A DNA stretch of 45,199 bases from Vicingaceae bacterium (GTDB lineage: Bacteria > Bacteroidota > Bacteroidia > Flavobacteriales_E > Vicingaceae). Every line of letters starts with the position of its first letter. The first letter of the stretch is position 1. Under the pieces are notes generated by a model, which was not told where the DNA came from, searched no databases, and saw nothing but the letters and a program-made list of their open reading frames with translations. The DNA lies in NCBI GenBank assembly GCA_029210015.1, contig JARGOE010000008.1:1-45199 (forward strand), given 5' to 3'. Of the stretch, positions 8,424 to 17,336 are shown piece after piece. Both the position numbers and the translations under genes were made by a program.

Positions 8424-8474
8424 TTTTGCATTTATCAAAAATGTTAAATAAGTACTAACTAAAATAAATATACA

Positions 8475-10457
8475 ATGAAAAAAAATTTACTATTAGCTTC
8501 TGCTCTTGGTCTTGTTGTTTCTCTTCATGCCCAAGATAGAAGTAAAGCTGTATCTGTTGATCATTATGGACAAGCTCGAATTGACCAAGAGTCTCAACAA
8601 ATACCATCAAAGCCAATTTCTGCTCCAAATGCAAAAGCTGCTTCAACGGTAACTATTGGAACTTCTTATAATGTATTCTCTATATTAGGAGATAGACAAA
8701 ATCAAGTTGTTTATAACCCAGATATTAATACTGTTGCTTTTGTTCACAGACAAAATAATGGTGCTGCTGGTGGTTCAGGTATTATGTCACTTGATTACTC
8801 TACAGACGGAGGTTCTACATGGACCATCAACCCTTTCCAAACTACTCCAGATTTGGACAATGCTACAAGTAATGGAAATAGATATCCAAACATTGGTATC
8901 TACAACCCTTCTGGAAATACTGATACCGCTAATGCATACATTGTTCAGGCAGGACCTTCTTTACATAATACAGCTGCTAGTAATAATGGTTGGGCTAAAA
9001 CATTTAGAGCTTCAGCTAAGTTAGATGGATCTGACTTAGATGAAACTTACAACTTTTCTTCAACAGTATCGACTACTGGTGACCCGAATGAATGGGGTGC
9101 TGCTGGTTTATATGTAACAGCAAATGGTGAAGCATTTTATGTTTCAACTAACTGGAACAACCAAGGTGCTGCCGGAAGTGAGGATCCAAATTTTGATGTT
9201 CCTTCTTTGTATCATGACTATTATATTAATAGAGGTGTATTTAACTCTTCAACTAATACATTTGACTGGACAGTTGATACTATTACTCCTAACTGGTACC
9301 AAACTAGTGGTGACGGAAGTTTAGGTGGAGTTAGAGCAAATTGTGCTGGATTAGCCAATATGGCATGGGCACCAAATGGAAATATTGGATATGTTGTAAT
9401 TATGGGAGCTGACTCTAATTCAAACCAGAATACAATGTATAGACCATACGTTTTAAAAACTACTGATGGTGGTGATACATGGACTCAATTCGCTGACTAC
9501 GATTTTTCTTCAAATGCGGCAATGACATGTTACATTTGGGGATTAAATACTAACCAAACTATCCAAAGACCATTTTTTAGTTCTTTTGATTGTGTTGTAG
9601 ATAACAATGATGAGTTAAGAATCTTTGCTAAAGTAAACTCAGGTTTTTCTGAGCACCCAGATTCTTTAAATTATTCTTTTGCTGCATATCAAGCAAGTTT
9701 TTTATATGAAGTTGCTACAAATGGAAATAGCTGGGATGTAACTTTTATAGATTCAGTTTACAATGATGACTTTGTATTTGACGCAACAAATAACATGGCT
9801 CACCCTGTTAGACCTCAAGCTGGTAGAAGTCAAGATGGTTCAAAAGTATTCTACACTTGGTTATACGATGATTCAGGATTAAATAGTCTTGGTGAAAGAG
9901 AATTCCCTGATGTATATGCTGTAGGTCATGATGTTGCTTCAGGAAATTGGACTGCTTATACTAACATTAGTGCAGGTACAAATGCTCAATACATTGCTGG
10001 ATACCAAACTTTAGCTGTTGATGCAATTGAAAACGGATCAGAAAAAGCATGGGAATTACCAATAGTTTATGGTACTGATATTTCTGGAGGTACTTTATTT
10101 GATGGTACTGGTCCTGCACAATGGCACTTTTTAAAAGGTGTTGGATTTGATCAAGCAGATTTTACTACTCCAAAAACTCCAAACGCATGTACTGTTAGTA
10201 TTGATGAAGAAGAAGCATTAAACAATTCTACTTCTATCTTCCCTAACCCTACAAACGGAATCTTTGAAATTATGATTGCTAACACTGATAACTTCAGTTA
10301 TTCAGTGATGAACATCTTAGGCAACGTAATTGCTTCTGATAACGTTAGTGGAAACAGAACTTCAGTTAACTTAACAAACCAAGCTAAAGGAGCTTATTTT
10401 GTTCAAGTAACTACTGAAAATGGTGCAATTACTAAAAAAGTAATGGTAACTAAATAA
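8475..10457 (+). CDS. T9SS-secreted protein with Asp-box (BNR-like) repeats
   Basis: Exported protein, probably a beta-propeller. Residues 1-20 are a signal peptide (ending LHAQ). Two clear Asp boxes are visible, STDGGSTWT near 109-117 and KTTDGGDTWT near 325-334, the motif seen in sialidases and other propellers. Sialidase catalytic residues such as the arginine triad are not evident, so no enzymatic role is claimed. The C-terminus is a type A sorting domain (FPNPTNGIFEI, ending KKVMVTK) that directs export through the type IX system and attachment to the surface. The gene has its own promoter and terminator and is likely monocistronic. Confidence 0.88.
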   Translation: MKKNLLLASALGLVVSLHAQDRSKAVSVDHYGQARIDQESQQIPSKPISAPNAKAASTVTIGTSYNVFSILGDRQNQVVYNPDINTVAFVHRQNNGAAGGSGIMSLDYSTDGGSTWTINPFQTTPDLDNATSNGNRYPNIGIYNPSGNTDTANAYIVQAGPSLHNTAASNNGWAKTFRASAKLDGSDLDETYNFSSTVSTTGDPNEWGAAGLYVTANGEAFYVSTNWNNQGAAGSEDPNFDVPSLYHDYYINRGVFNSSTNTFDWTVDTITPNWYQTSGDGSLGGVRANCAGLANMAWAPNGNIGYVVIMGADSNSNQNTMYRPYVLKTTDGGDTWTQFADYDFSSNAAMTCYIWGLNTNQTIQRPFFSSFDCVVDNNDELRIFAKVNSGFSEHPDSLNYSFAAYQASFLYEVATNGNSWDVTFIDSVYNDDFVFDATNNMAHPVRPQAGRSQDGSKVFYTWLYDDSGLNSLGEREFPDVYAVGHDVASGNWTAYTNISAGTNAQYIAGYQTLAVDAIENGSEKAWELPIVYGTDISGGTLFDGTGPAQWHFLKGVGFDQADFTTPKTPNACTVSIDEEEALNNSTSIFPNPTNGIFEIMIANTDNFSYSVMNILGNVIASDNVSGNRTSVNLTNQAKGAYFVQVTTENGAITKKVMVTK

Positions 10458-10474
10458 GAAATTCTTATTACAAG

Positions 10475-10505
10475 AAAAGCCGAAGCATATTGCTTCGGCT
10501 TTTTT
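10475..10505. terminator. Bidirectional intrinsic terminator
   Basis: AAAAGCCGAAGCA and TGCTTCGGCTTTT pair over 13 bp around a 3-nt loop, with a T run on each exit side. It serves the T9SS gene on the plus strand and pheT, which ends at 10527 on the minus strand. Confidence 0.92.
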
Positions 10506-10526
10506 ATTATCCTAAAAAAATTAAGA

Positions 10527-12941
10527 CTATCTTAATTCTGCATTAAGTTCAGTTTTTAAAACAGAAATAATTTTACCCATTACTTTATCTATTTGGCCAT
10601 CAGTAAGTGTTTTATTTTCATCTAAGAAAGTAAAACTAATTCCATAAGACTTTTTACCATTAGGCAAATTCTTTCCTTCATATACATCAAATAAATTAAC
10701 TTCTTTTAAAAGCTTTTTATCTTGCTTAACGGCTAATTCTTTAACCCGCGAGTAAGCAATAGTTTTATCAAGCAACAAGGCCAAATCTCTTCTTACTGAT
10801 GGAAATTTAGCTACTTCTTTAAATACAACTTTATTCTGAGCAACTAATTTCACTAAATTATCATAATTGAAATCAGCATAAAACACTTCTTTATCAATAC
10901 TAAATTGGTTTTGAATAGAAGTCTTTACTTTACCAAACTGAACCAATTCATTTTTGTTTACAGAATATTTTAAACCATAATCCAGTTTGTCACTAGTTGC
11001 ATCTTCAACCTGAAAATGCATTTTATCGAATCCAAATTTTTCTACAATAGAATTGACAATTCCTTTTGTAAAGAAGAAATCTACATTATCAGATGTTGAA
11101 TTCCAACTCTCTAATTCTTCCCTACCTGTAACGAAAATACTTAAATGACTATCTTCTTTAAATTTTGAATCATTTTTCAAATAGGTTTTACCCCACTCAT
11201 ATAATTTCAAATCAGTTGCCTTTCTATTTTGGTTATATACAATAGTTTCTAAACCATTATACAACATCGACTGTCTCAACACATCTAAATCTCTACTTAA
11301 TGGATTTTTCATCCTAACAGATTGATCATCTGTATCAGCATAGTAAGCTGATTTTGACAAAGAGTTAGAAAGCACCTCATTAAACCCATTAGCAATTAAT
11401 TGCTCTGATATTAAATTTGTTATTTTCTCTTTATCAGGTTTCTCTCTATAAGAAAGCGAAGATGTTAAACTATCTGGTAATTCAATATTATTATATCCAT
11501 AAATCCTTAACACCTCTTCAATAACATCAGATTCTCGAGTAACATCAACTTTAAATGGTGGAACTGAAAGTTCTAACCCTTCACTTGTTTCTTTCGAAAT
11601 TTCAATTTCTAATGATTGTAAAATATTTTTGATTAAATTTCTGTCAATAGATTTACCTATTAATCTGTCACAATTACTATATGAAAAATCAATATTAAAA
11701 TTTTGAATCGGACTAGGATATAAATCAACAATTTCTGAGCTAACCTTACCACCTGCTACTTCTTGAATTAAAAGTGCAGCTCTTTTTAAAGCATAAATAG
11801 TAATATTGGGGTCTGCACCTCTTTCAAACCTAAACGATGCATCTGTATTTAAACCATATCTTTTGGCTGATTTACGAACACTAACAGCATTAAAATAGGC
11901 GCTTTCTAAAAAAATACTTGTTGTGTTCGAACTTACACCAGAATCAATCCCTCCAAAAACTCCGGCAATACACATTGGTTTTTCAGAATTACAAATCATT
12001 AAATCTTCATTAGAAAGCTCTCTTTCAACTTCATCTAACGTTATAAATTTAGATTTATCATCTACTGTTTTTACAACAACTTTATTTCCAACGATTTTGG
12101 CAGCATCAAAAGCATGAAGTGGTTGTCCAGTTTCATGCAAAACAAAATTAGTAACATCAACTACATTATTAATTGGTATTAAACCAATACTTAACAATTT
12201 ATTTTTTAGCCAATCAGGAGATTCTTTTACTTCAATATTTTGAATAGTTAATCCAGAATATCTAGGACATAATTCAAAATTATTAACCTCAACAGAAATA
12301 TTTAAACTAGTATTATCTATTTTAAAATCAGCAACTGAAGGCTTTAAAAATTCAAAGTTTTCATTCTGATTTAATACAGCTATTAAATCCCTAGCAACTC
12401 CAAAATGACCAGTAGCATCAGCTCTGTTCGGAGTTAAACCTATTTCAAATACATAGTCATCTTCAATATTAAAATAATCCTTTACAGGTATTCCAACTTT
12501 GGAAGAATTATCCAAAACCATTATTCCTTCATGTGATTTTCCTATCCCAATTTCATCTTCAGCACAAATCATTCCCTCTGATAATGCACCTCTAATTTTA
12601 GACTTTTTAATCTTAAAACTCTCTTCACCACTATATAATGTTGTCCCAATAGGTGCAACAACTACTTTTTGGCCAACAGCAACATTTGGAGCTCCACAAA
12701 CAATTTGCAATGCATTTTCTCCACCAACGTTAACAGTTGTTAGGTTTAATCTATCGGCATCAGGGTGCTTTTCTTTTGTCAATATTTCTCCTATTACCAG
12801 CCCTTCTAGACCTCCTTTAATTGTCTGAATTTTTTCAAAACCCTCTACCTCTAATCCACAATCCGTTAATATTTCTGATACTTTTTCAGCATCAATATTT
12901 ACATTAGCATAGTTTTTAAGCCAGTTATAAGAAACCTTCAT
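10527..12941 (-). CDS. pheT: Phenylalanine--tRNA ligase beta subunit
   Basis: Beta chain of the (alpha-beta)2 enzyme that charges tRNA-Phe. The start MKVSYNWLKNYANVNID is typical. An EMAP/OB-fold tRNA-binding domain lies at about 40-150 (HPDADRLNLTTVNVG, QIVCGAPNVAVGQKV). The B3/B4 editing domain follows (NRADATGHFGVARDL, FRFERGADPNI). The B5 domain comes next, and an anticodon-binding FDX-ACB domain closes the protein (KFPSVRRDLALLLDK). At 804 residues it is full length. A TAACTTTG box lies 21 nt upstream. The alpha subunit gene is not adjacent, as is often the case in Bacteroidota. Confidence 0.97.
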   Translation of the reverse strand: MKVSYNWLKNYANVNIDAEKVSEILTDCGLEVEGFEKIQTIKGGLEGLVIGEILTKEKHPDADRLNLTTVNVGGENALQIVCGAPNVAVGQKVVVAPIGTTLYSGEESFKIKKSKIRGALSEGMICAEDEIGIGKSHEGIMVLDNSSKVGIPVKDYFNIEDDYVFEIGLTPNRADATGHFGVARDLIAVLNQNENFEFLKPSVADFKIDNTSLNISVEVNNFELCPRYSGLTIQNIEVKESPDWLKNKLLSIGLIPINNVVDVTNFVLHETGQPLHAFDAAKIVGNKVVVKTVDDKSKFITLDEVERELSNEDLMICNSEKPMCIAGVFGGIDSGVSSNTTSIFLESAYFNAVSVRKSAKRYGLNTDASFRFERGADPNITIYALKRAALLIQEVAGGKVSSEIVDLYPSPIQNFNIDFSYSNCDRLIGKSIDRNLIKNILQSLEIEISKETSEGLELSVPPFKVDVTRESDVIEEVLRIYGYNNIELPDSLTSSLSYREKPDKEKITNLISEQLIANGFNEVLSNSLSKSAYYADTDDQSVRMKNPLSRDLDVLRQSMLYNGLETIVYNQNRKATDLKLYEWGKTYLKNDSKFKEDSHLSIFVTGREELESWNSTSDNVDFFFTKGIVNSIVEKFGFDKMHFQVEDATSDKLDYGLKYSVNKNELVQFGKVKTSIQNQFSIDKEVFYADFNYDNLVKLVAQNKVVFKEVAKFPSVRRDLALLLDKTIAYSRVKELAVKQDKKLLKEVNLFDVYEGKNLPNGKKSYGISFTFLDENKTLTDGQIDKVMGKIISVLKTELNAELR

Positions 12942-12962
12942 ATCTTAGAATTAGATGAGGAA

Positions 12963-12970
12963 CAAAGTTA
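12963..12970 (-). promoter_or_regulatory. -7 promoter box of pheT
   Basis: TAACTTTG on the minus strand fits TAnnTTTG exactly and ends 21 nt before the pheT ATG. The same octamer occurs before galE. Confidence 0.5.
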
Positions 12971-13005
12971 ATTTTTTTAAAACGATTTTAATAAAGTAAA
13001 AGGCG

Positions 13006-13776
13006 TTACTTTTTAGTAGATTTTCGAGGATCAATGAAAACTCGTTTCCCTTTCTTTTTAGTTACTTTTTTCTTTTTCTCCCTCTTTTCCTCCGGAAAAA
13101 AATATCGTAAATCAAGGGTTAAATAGTTTCCTTTTAAATCAAATCCTATTTTTTCATTTCTATTAAATGCTTTATAAGTAATAATCTCTGTCATTATTTG
13201 TTTAAAAGGACGATGGAAAGAAGCTCCAATATACCAGTAGCCACTTTTTTCAGTCCTATACTCCCAACCAACATTAGCTAACAAACTTGTTTGTAACCAA
13301 TTAGTTCGCCCAATTGCATTTGAATAATTTTCATCTCCTGTAAATAAAGGTGTTGGATACATATCAAAAGAAATACCTCCCGCAACATTCATAAACATAT
13401 TTCTATTTAATTGAACATATACTAAACCTAGTAAAGGAATTTCATAATTTGTAATTCTAAAACTTGAATTACTAGTAAAATTAGAATCTAAATCATTAAT
13501 TGTTAAATCATAATTTCTTCGAAGCATATTAATCCCCGTTTCTAATGACAAAGACTTAGTAAACCCAATTCTTATAACCATTCCAAAGCTTATTCCTAAC
13601 TTAGGATTATTAATATATTCAATATTATTCTTAGATTCAATTTGCTTTCCAGCATCAAGTAGTTGAAGAGGAATAATAGGTTTTAACTGAATACCAAAGG
13701 CATTCATTTTTTCTTGACCAAAACCATTTAAAGATAATGCTGCCAATATTATATATAAACCTAGTCTTTTCAACAT
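13006..13776 (-). CDS. Outer-membrane beta-barrel protein with lysine-rich tail
   Basis: Unknown function; probably an outer-membrane beta-barrel of the small PorT/OMP_b-brl type. A signal peptide covers 1-20 (ending LNGFGQ). Alternating amphipathic strands follow up to about residue 230 (for example LGISFGMVIRIGF, WYIGASFHRPF, YLTLDLRYFFPEE). The last 25 residues are unusual: a run rich in lysine (EKREKKKKVTKKKGKRV) after the last aromatic strand, which would leave a basic tail beyond the barrel. No partner is evident; it sits between pheT and tRNA-Val, with a TAGTTTTG promoter box 7 nt before its start. Confidence 0.7.
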   Translation of the reverse strand: MLKRLGLYIILAALSLNGFGQEKMNAFGIQLKPIIPLQLLDAGKQIESKNNIEYINNPKLGISFGMVIRIGFTKSLSLETGINMLRRNYDLTINDLDSNFTSNSSFRITNYEIPLLGLVYVQLNRNMFMNVAGGISFDMYPTPLFTGDENYSNAIGRTNWLQTSLLANVGWEYRTEKSGYWYIGASFHRPFKQIMTEIITYKAFNRNEKIGFDLKGNYLTLDLRYFFPEEKREKKKKVTKKKGKRVFIDPRKSTKK

Positions 13777-13783
13777 TGCATTA

Positions 13784-13791
13784 CAAAACTA
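13784..13791 (-). promoter_or_regulatory. -7 promoter box of the beta-barrel gene
   Basis: TAGTTTTG on the minus strand matches TAnnTTTG and ends 7 nt before the ATG, implying a nearly leaderless transcript. No clear -33 element was seen. Confidence 0.4.
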
Positions 13792-13845
13792 ATCTTTTAA
13801 AGGAATATTGCTTATGATTATTTAATGAAAGGGTTTATGGAATAA

Positions 13846-13873
13846 AAAAGCTTCACTAAATAGTGAAGCTTTT
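13846..13873. terminator. Intrinsic terminator directly after tRNA-Val
   Basis: AAAAGCTTCACTA and TAGTGAAGCTTTT are reverse complements around two bases, followed on the minus strand by T-rich sequence. The hairpin begins 2 nt past the tRNA 3' end and ends the tRNA transcript. Confidence 0.88.
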
Positions 13874-13874
13874 G

Positions 13875-13949
13875 TGGGCGATGAGGGATTCGAACCCCCG
13901 ACCCCCTCGGTGTAAACGAGGTGCTCTGAACCAACTGAGCTAATCGCCC
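13875..13949 (-). tRNA. tRNA-Val (anticodon UAC)
   Basis: On the minus strand the 75-nt sequence begins GGGCGATTAGCTCAG and ends ATCGCCCA. The acceptor stem GGGCGAT/ATCGCCC pairs fully, the D arm is GCTC/GAGC, and the anticodon stem CCTCG/CGAGG encloses TTTACAC, giving anticodon TAC. The T arm carries GGGGG-TTCGAAT-CCCTC. The CCA end is not encoded. A consensus promoter lies just upstream and a terminator just downstream, so it is a single-gene unit. Confidence 0.97.
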
Positions 13950-13967
13950 TTTTCCTTAAAGGGACGG

Positions 13968-13998
13968 CAAATATATACCAATTTTAATAGTTGACAAA
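13968..13998 (-). promoter_or_regulatory. Consensus Bacteroidota promoter for tRNA-Val
   Basis: On the minus strand TTTG is followed after exactly 19 nt by TATATTTG, a full match to the -33/-7 consensus of the Bacteroidota primary sigma factor. The tRNA begins 18 nt past the -7 box. This is the best promoter in the window. Confidence 0.8.
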
Positions 13999-14036
13999 CT
14001 TTTAATTAAAAAATAATTCAACTTTTTTGTAAGTAT

Positions 14037-15068
14037 TTAATTTGCTGGATTTTCTGATAAATATTGCTCCCATTTCCATGCAGAATCCATCATTTCATCA
14101 ATAGTTGTTTTAGCTTCCCAACCTAAAACTTGTTTAGCTTTTGTATTGTCAGCATAAATTTCACCTACATCTCCATCTCTTCTTTCACCAATATCAAAAT
14201 TCAACTTCTTTTCACTTACTTTTTCGAAAGCATTTATAGCTTCTAATACTGTAACACCATTACCCGTACCTAAATTAATTACATCATAAGCTGGAAATGA
14301 TTTCTCTTCAAACAGTTTTTTTAAAGCAACAACATGCGCATTTGCAATGTCAGAAACATGTATATAGTCTCTAACACAAGTACCATCTCTTGTTGGGTAA
14401 TCAGATCCAAAAACAGTTAATTTATCATGTTTACCAATAGCTGTTTGAGTAATGAATGGAACTAGGTTATTTGGCCTATTAGATGAAAGTTCACCATTGA
14501 GTCCACTAAGGTGAGCACCAACTGGATTAAAATAACGCAAAGCAATTGTTTTAAATAGTGGGTTCGTTTTAGCAAAATCTTGTAACATTACTTCACCTAT
14601 TTGTTTAGTATAAGCATAAGGAGATTCTGCTTTAGCAAGGTGTGAACTTTCTGTAACTGGTAATTCATCTATATTCCCATAAACTGAACAGGATGATGAA
14701 AATATCAAATTAGGAATCTTAAACTTTTCTTGACATTTTAAAACATTAGCTAATGAATTAAGGTTATTATCATAATACATTAAGGGCTCTTCTACAGATT
14801 CTCCTACAGCCTTAAACGCAGCAAAATGTATAATTCCATCAATGCCTATATTTTCAGAAAACACTTTTTCTGTTGCCTCCAAATCTCTTAAATCAACATT
14901 AAAATAAGTAGGCTTTTTACCTGTAATATCTTCTATTCTTTGATATGATAATTCTGAAGAGTTAGAATAATTATCAATAGAAAGAACTTCCCAATCTGTA
15001 TTTTTAAATATTTCAATAATTGTATGAGAACCAATATATCCTGATCCGCCCGTAATTAATATCTTCAT
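14037..15068 (-). CDS. galE: UDP-glucose 4-epimerase
   Basis: Interconverts UDP-glucose and UDP-galactose (or the N-acetyl forms) using tightly bound NAD+, feeding polysaccharide synthesis. This short-chain dehydrogenase has the Rossmann motif GGSGYIGSH at 7-15, a serine cluster SSSCSVYG at 124-131 and the catalytic pair Y151/K155 in YAYTK. These line up with S124, Y149 and K153 of the E. coli enzyme (from memory). Further GalE blocks are LRYFNPVGAH and GTCVRDYIHVSDIA. At 343 residues it is full length. It diverges from the first methyltransferase gene and marks the edge of the polysaccharide locus. A perfect TAACTTTG box lies 4 nt from its ATG. Confidence 0.96.
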   Translation of the reverse strand: MKILITGGSGYIGSHTIIEIFKNTDWEVLSIDNYSNSSELSYQRIEDITGKKPTYFNVDLRDLEATEKVFSENIGIDGIIHFAAFKAVGESVEEPLMYYDNNLNSLANVLKCQEKFKIPNLIFSSSCSVYGNIDELPVTESSHLAKAESPYAYTKQIGEVMLQDFAKTNPLFKTIALRYFNPVGAHLSGLNGELSSNRPNNLVPFITQTAIGKHDKLTVFGSDYPTRDGTCVRDYIHVSDIANAHVVALKKLFEEKSFPAYDVINLGTGNGVTVLEAINAFEKVSEKKLNFDIGERRDGDVGEIYADNTKAKQVLGWEAKTTIDEMMDSAWKWEQYLSENPAN

Positions 15069-15072
15069 AATA

Positions 15073-15080
15073 CAAAGTTA
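15073..15080 (-). promoter_or_regulatory. -7 promoter box of galE
   Basis: TAACTTTG on the minus strand is a perfect TAnnTTTG match ending only 4 nt before the galE ATG, so transcription would start at or very near the start codon. Confidence 0.45.
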
Positions 15081-15136
15081 TTTTAAGATTGTAAATTTAT
15101 GAATTATAAATAGACTCTCTTTTTTATTAAAATTGC

Positions 15137-15144
15137 TACCTTCG
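15137..15144 (+). promoter_or_regulatory. -7-like box before the first methyltransferase gene
   Basis: TACCTTCG matches TAnnTTTG except for one base and ends 6 nt before ATG 15151. It lies downstream of the TTG used by the ORF track, which argues for the later ATG as the true start. Confidence 0.4.
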
Positions 15145-15150
15145 TACGTT

Positions 15151-16023
15151 ATGAGTAATTCTTTTACTAGATGTTTAATTACAGGAAACGAAGATCTTTA
15201 TCCTTTGAAAGGATATGAAGAGAATTACTTAGTTAAAAGTAAATCGAGTGGATTTATCTTTTGTTCAAAAATTCCAACTGAAGAGGAATTATTTAATTAT
15301 TACTCTAATTATCCTATTGGTTATGGTGCGGATTCTCCATTAAATATTAAACGTATTAAAGAGAGACTAGATGAATTTGAGCAATATCGAAAAAATAATA
15401 AAATACTAGATGTAGGTTGTGGTCCAGGATTATTTTTAATTGAAGCAAAAAAAAGAGGGTGGGAAGTTTATGGTACTGAATTTACTGACAAACAAATTGA
15501 ATACCTAACAAATAAAGGAATTAACACTTTTCAAGGTAAAATTACTGTTTCAAGCTTTGAGAAAGATAATTTTGATGTAATCATCTCTAGTGAAGTTATT
15601 GAACATATAAATAATCCTATCGAAGAAATCTCCAATTTCAATCTATTTCTACGAAAAGGAGGGTTACTATACGTTACAACTCCTAACTTTAACTCTCTAG
15701 AAAGATTTTTACTTAAAGGTAAATATAACATTATTAAGTACCCTGAACATCTATGTTATTTTACTCCTAAAACACTTAATTTACTACTTAGTAATAATGG
15801 CTTTAAAAGAGTTAAAATAAAAACTACAGGCATTAGTATTGCTCGAATTAAAAATAGCAAACCAAACAATAAAAACTTACATAGCACAGAATTAGAAAAT
15901 GATGAATATCTAAGAGAATCATTAGAGTATGGCTACAAAAAACAATTAAAAAATCTAATTAATTGGATATTAAACTTATTAAAAGTAGGAAATTCAATGA
16001 AAGCTTATTATGAGAAAATCTAA
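15151..16023 (+). CDS. Class I SAM-dependent methyltransferase
   Basis: Probably methylates a sugar or sugar-linked group in the polysaccharide pathway. The SAM-binding motif I is KILDVGCGPGLFLIEA, with the acidic residue of motif II at YGTEF and the later SEVIEHINNP block typical of Methyltransf_23-type enzymes. The N-terminus (TRCLITGNED, then FIFCSK) looks like a decayed zinc ribbon with single cysteines instead of CxxC pairs. I prefer ATG 15151 (290 aa) over the TTG at 15133, because a promoter-like TACCTTCG lies between the two. The gene converges on the flippase gene with a 4-nt overlap (CTAA). Confidence 0.85.
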   Translation: MSNSFTRCLITGNEDLYPLKGYEENYLVKSKSSGFIFCSKIPTEEELFNYYSNYPIGYGADSPLNIKRIKERLDEFEQYRKNNKILDVGCGPGLFLIEAKKRGWEVYGTEFTDKQIEYLTNKGINTFQGKITVSSFEKDNFDVIISSEVIEHINNPIEEISNFNLFLRKGGLLYVTTPNFNSLERFLLKGKYNIIKYPEHLCYFTPKTLNLLLSNNGFKRVKIKTTGISIARIKNSKPNNKNLHSTELENDEYLRESLEYGYKKQLKNLINWILNLLKVGNSMKAYYEKI

Positions 16024-17324
16024 TCTGTTTGAAACAACATTTTAAAGTCAGTTTTCTTCAAAATGAACAAGTCTAAAACTTTAATCTTTTCTTTAACTAA
16101 TAGATTTATAAGTAAAACTATAAATAGTGCCATATAAGATAAACTAGTTGCCCATGCAGCTCCTAAGATTCCATATTGAGGTATTAAAACTAAATCTAAA
16201 ATTACAGTTGCAACCAAACCAACTGTATTTGCGATTAAAGCAACGTTGTTTTTCCCTTTAGAAAACAACATTATACTAAACAACTGACTCATTGCTGTAA
16301 AAATCATTCCTAACAATAGAATTGCAAAAGGTTCTGCAGAAAGAGCAAATTCGTTTCCATAGAGCAACACCAACAAATAATCTCCAATAAAAGCCAAAAC
16401 TAAAACCATGAGTATTACGGAAAGAAAGTTAATTCTTGAATAGATAGTAAAATACTTAACCCTTTGAACATCATTATCTTCTGACAAATAAGGCATCATA
16501 ACCCCTCCAATAATTTTAGAATATAGCAGAATAAATTGTGCAAAATTTACAGCTAAAACATAAAGACCTAACTGCTCATTTCCTTTGAAATAAGATACTA
16601 ACCAAATATCAAATCTATAATTTAAAAAATTAATTATTAAGCTTACAAAAACTGGAAGTATATAAATGAAAAAAGGTGATATATCCTTTTTAAAGGATAG
16701 CTTAAAACTTGGTTTAAAATCAACTTCTTTAAAAAAACTGTACAGCCACATCAATGTGTTTAACCCTAAGATTAATAAACTAACAGTAAAAATAAATTGA
16801 ATATCAATATTTAACACTCGTTGAGTATGGAAATAGAAAAGTGTAGAATAAGTAACCACATTAAAAACACTATTAATTAAACTAATTCTATTAATATATT
16901 TAAATGATTTAGTCGTTTTTAAAAAAGCTGATATCAGCGTATTCAAAACTTGCAAACTAAACATTCCTAACAAAAACAATTTAAAGAACAAGCCATTATA
17001 ATTATTAGGAAAAAGAAATTCTGCATCAAAAGATAGAAGACTTATAAATAAAACAGGTATAAAAATTAATAATATATATATTGCTATTCCTTGAATTTTT
17101 CCAAAATCTATTTTTTTATTTGACCCAAAATAGATAATACCCATATCACACCCCAATACAAATATCATGACCATAATCTCAATATTTGCATAAAAAATTG
17201 CATAAACCCCCTTACCTTCTGCTCCCAACAAACGAGTAAGAAAAATACCAGAAATTATACTAATAATTAAAGACGGAACTTGAGTTGAAAAAGTTCTAAG
17301 AATATTACCTGTAAGCCCTCTCAT
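16020..17324 (-). CDS. Wzx-like polysaccharide flippase
   Basis: Predicted to move lipid-linked repeat units across the inner membrane. The 434-residue protein is almost entirely hydrophobic, with about 12-14 membrane segments of the MATE/polysaccharide biosynthesis family. It opens with the characteristic LRTFSTQVPSLIISIISGIFLTRLLGAEGKGVY arrangement (paired helices, then LGAxGxG). The next block includes RFDIWLVSYFKGNEQLGLYVLA, also typical. It lies 12 nt downstream of the methyltransferase-glycosyltransferase fusion gene and is cotranscribed with it. It is the only flippase in the window. Which glycan it carries is inferred from the neighbours. Confidence 0.87.
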   Translation of the reverse strand: MRGLTGNILRTFSTQVPSLIISIISGIFLTRLLGAEGKGVYAIFYANIEIMVMIFVLGCDMGIIYFGSNKKIDFGKIQGIAIYILLIFIPVLFISLLSFDAEFLFPNNYNGLFFKLFLLGMFSLQVLNTLISAFLKTTKSFKYINRISLINSVFNVVTYSTLFYFHTQRVLNIDIQFIFTVSLLILGLNTLMWLYSFFKEVDFKPSFKLSFKKDISPFFIYILPVFVSLIINFLNYRFDIWLVSYFKGNEQLGLYVLAVNFAQFILLYSKIIGGVMMPYLSEDNDVQRVKYFTIYSRINFLSVILMVLVLAFIGDYLLVLLYGNEFALSAEPFAILLLGMIFTAMSQLFSIMLFSKGKNNVALIANTVGLVATVILDLVLIPQYGILGAAWATSLSYMALFIVLLINLLVKEKIKVLDLFILKKTDFKMLFQTD

Positions 17325-17336
17325 TAGATTAATAAA

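Noticed and set aside
8475-10457. Sialidase annotation for the Asp-box T9SS protein
   Set aside because: Asp boxes occur in many beta-propellers. The catalytic arginine triad and Tyr/Glu pair of sialidases are not evident.
12499-12828. ORF of 109 aa opposite pheT
   Set aside because: It is a shadow of pheT on the other strand, with no recognisable domain. The same applies to the other short ORFs overlapping real genes, such as 1022..1222, 8455..8646, 29366..29752 and 23139..23426.
15133-15150. TTG start at 15133 for the methyltransferase
   Set aside because: A TACCTTCG promoter-like element lies between this TTG and the ATG at 15151, and the extra residues are not conserved-looking.
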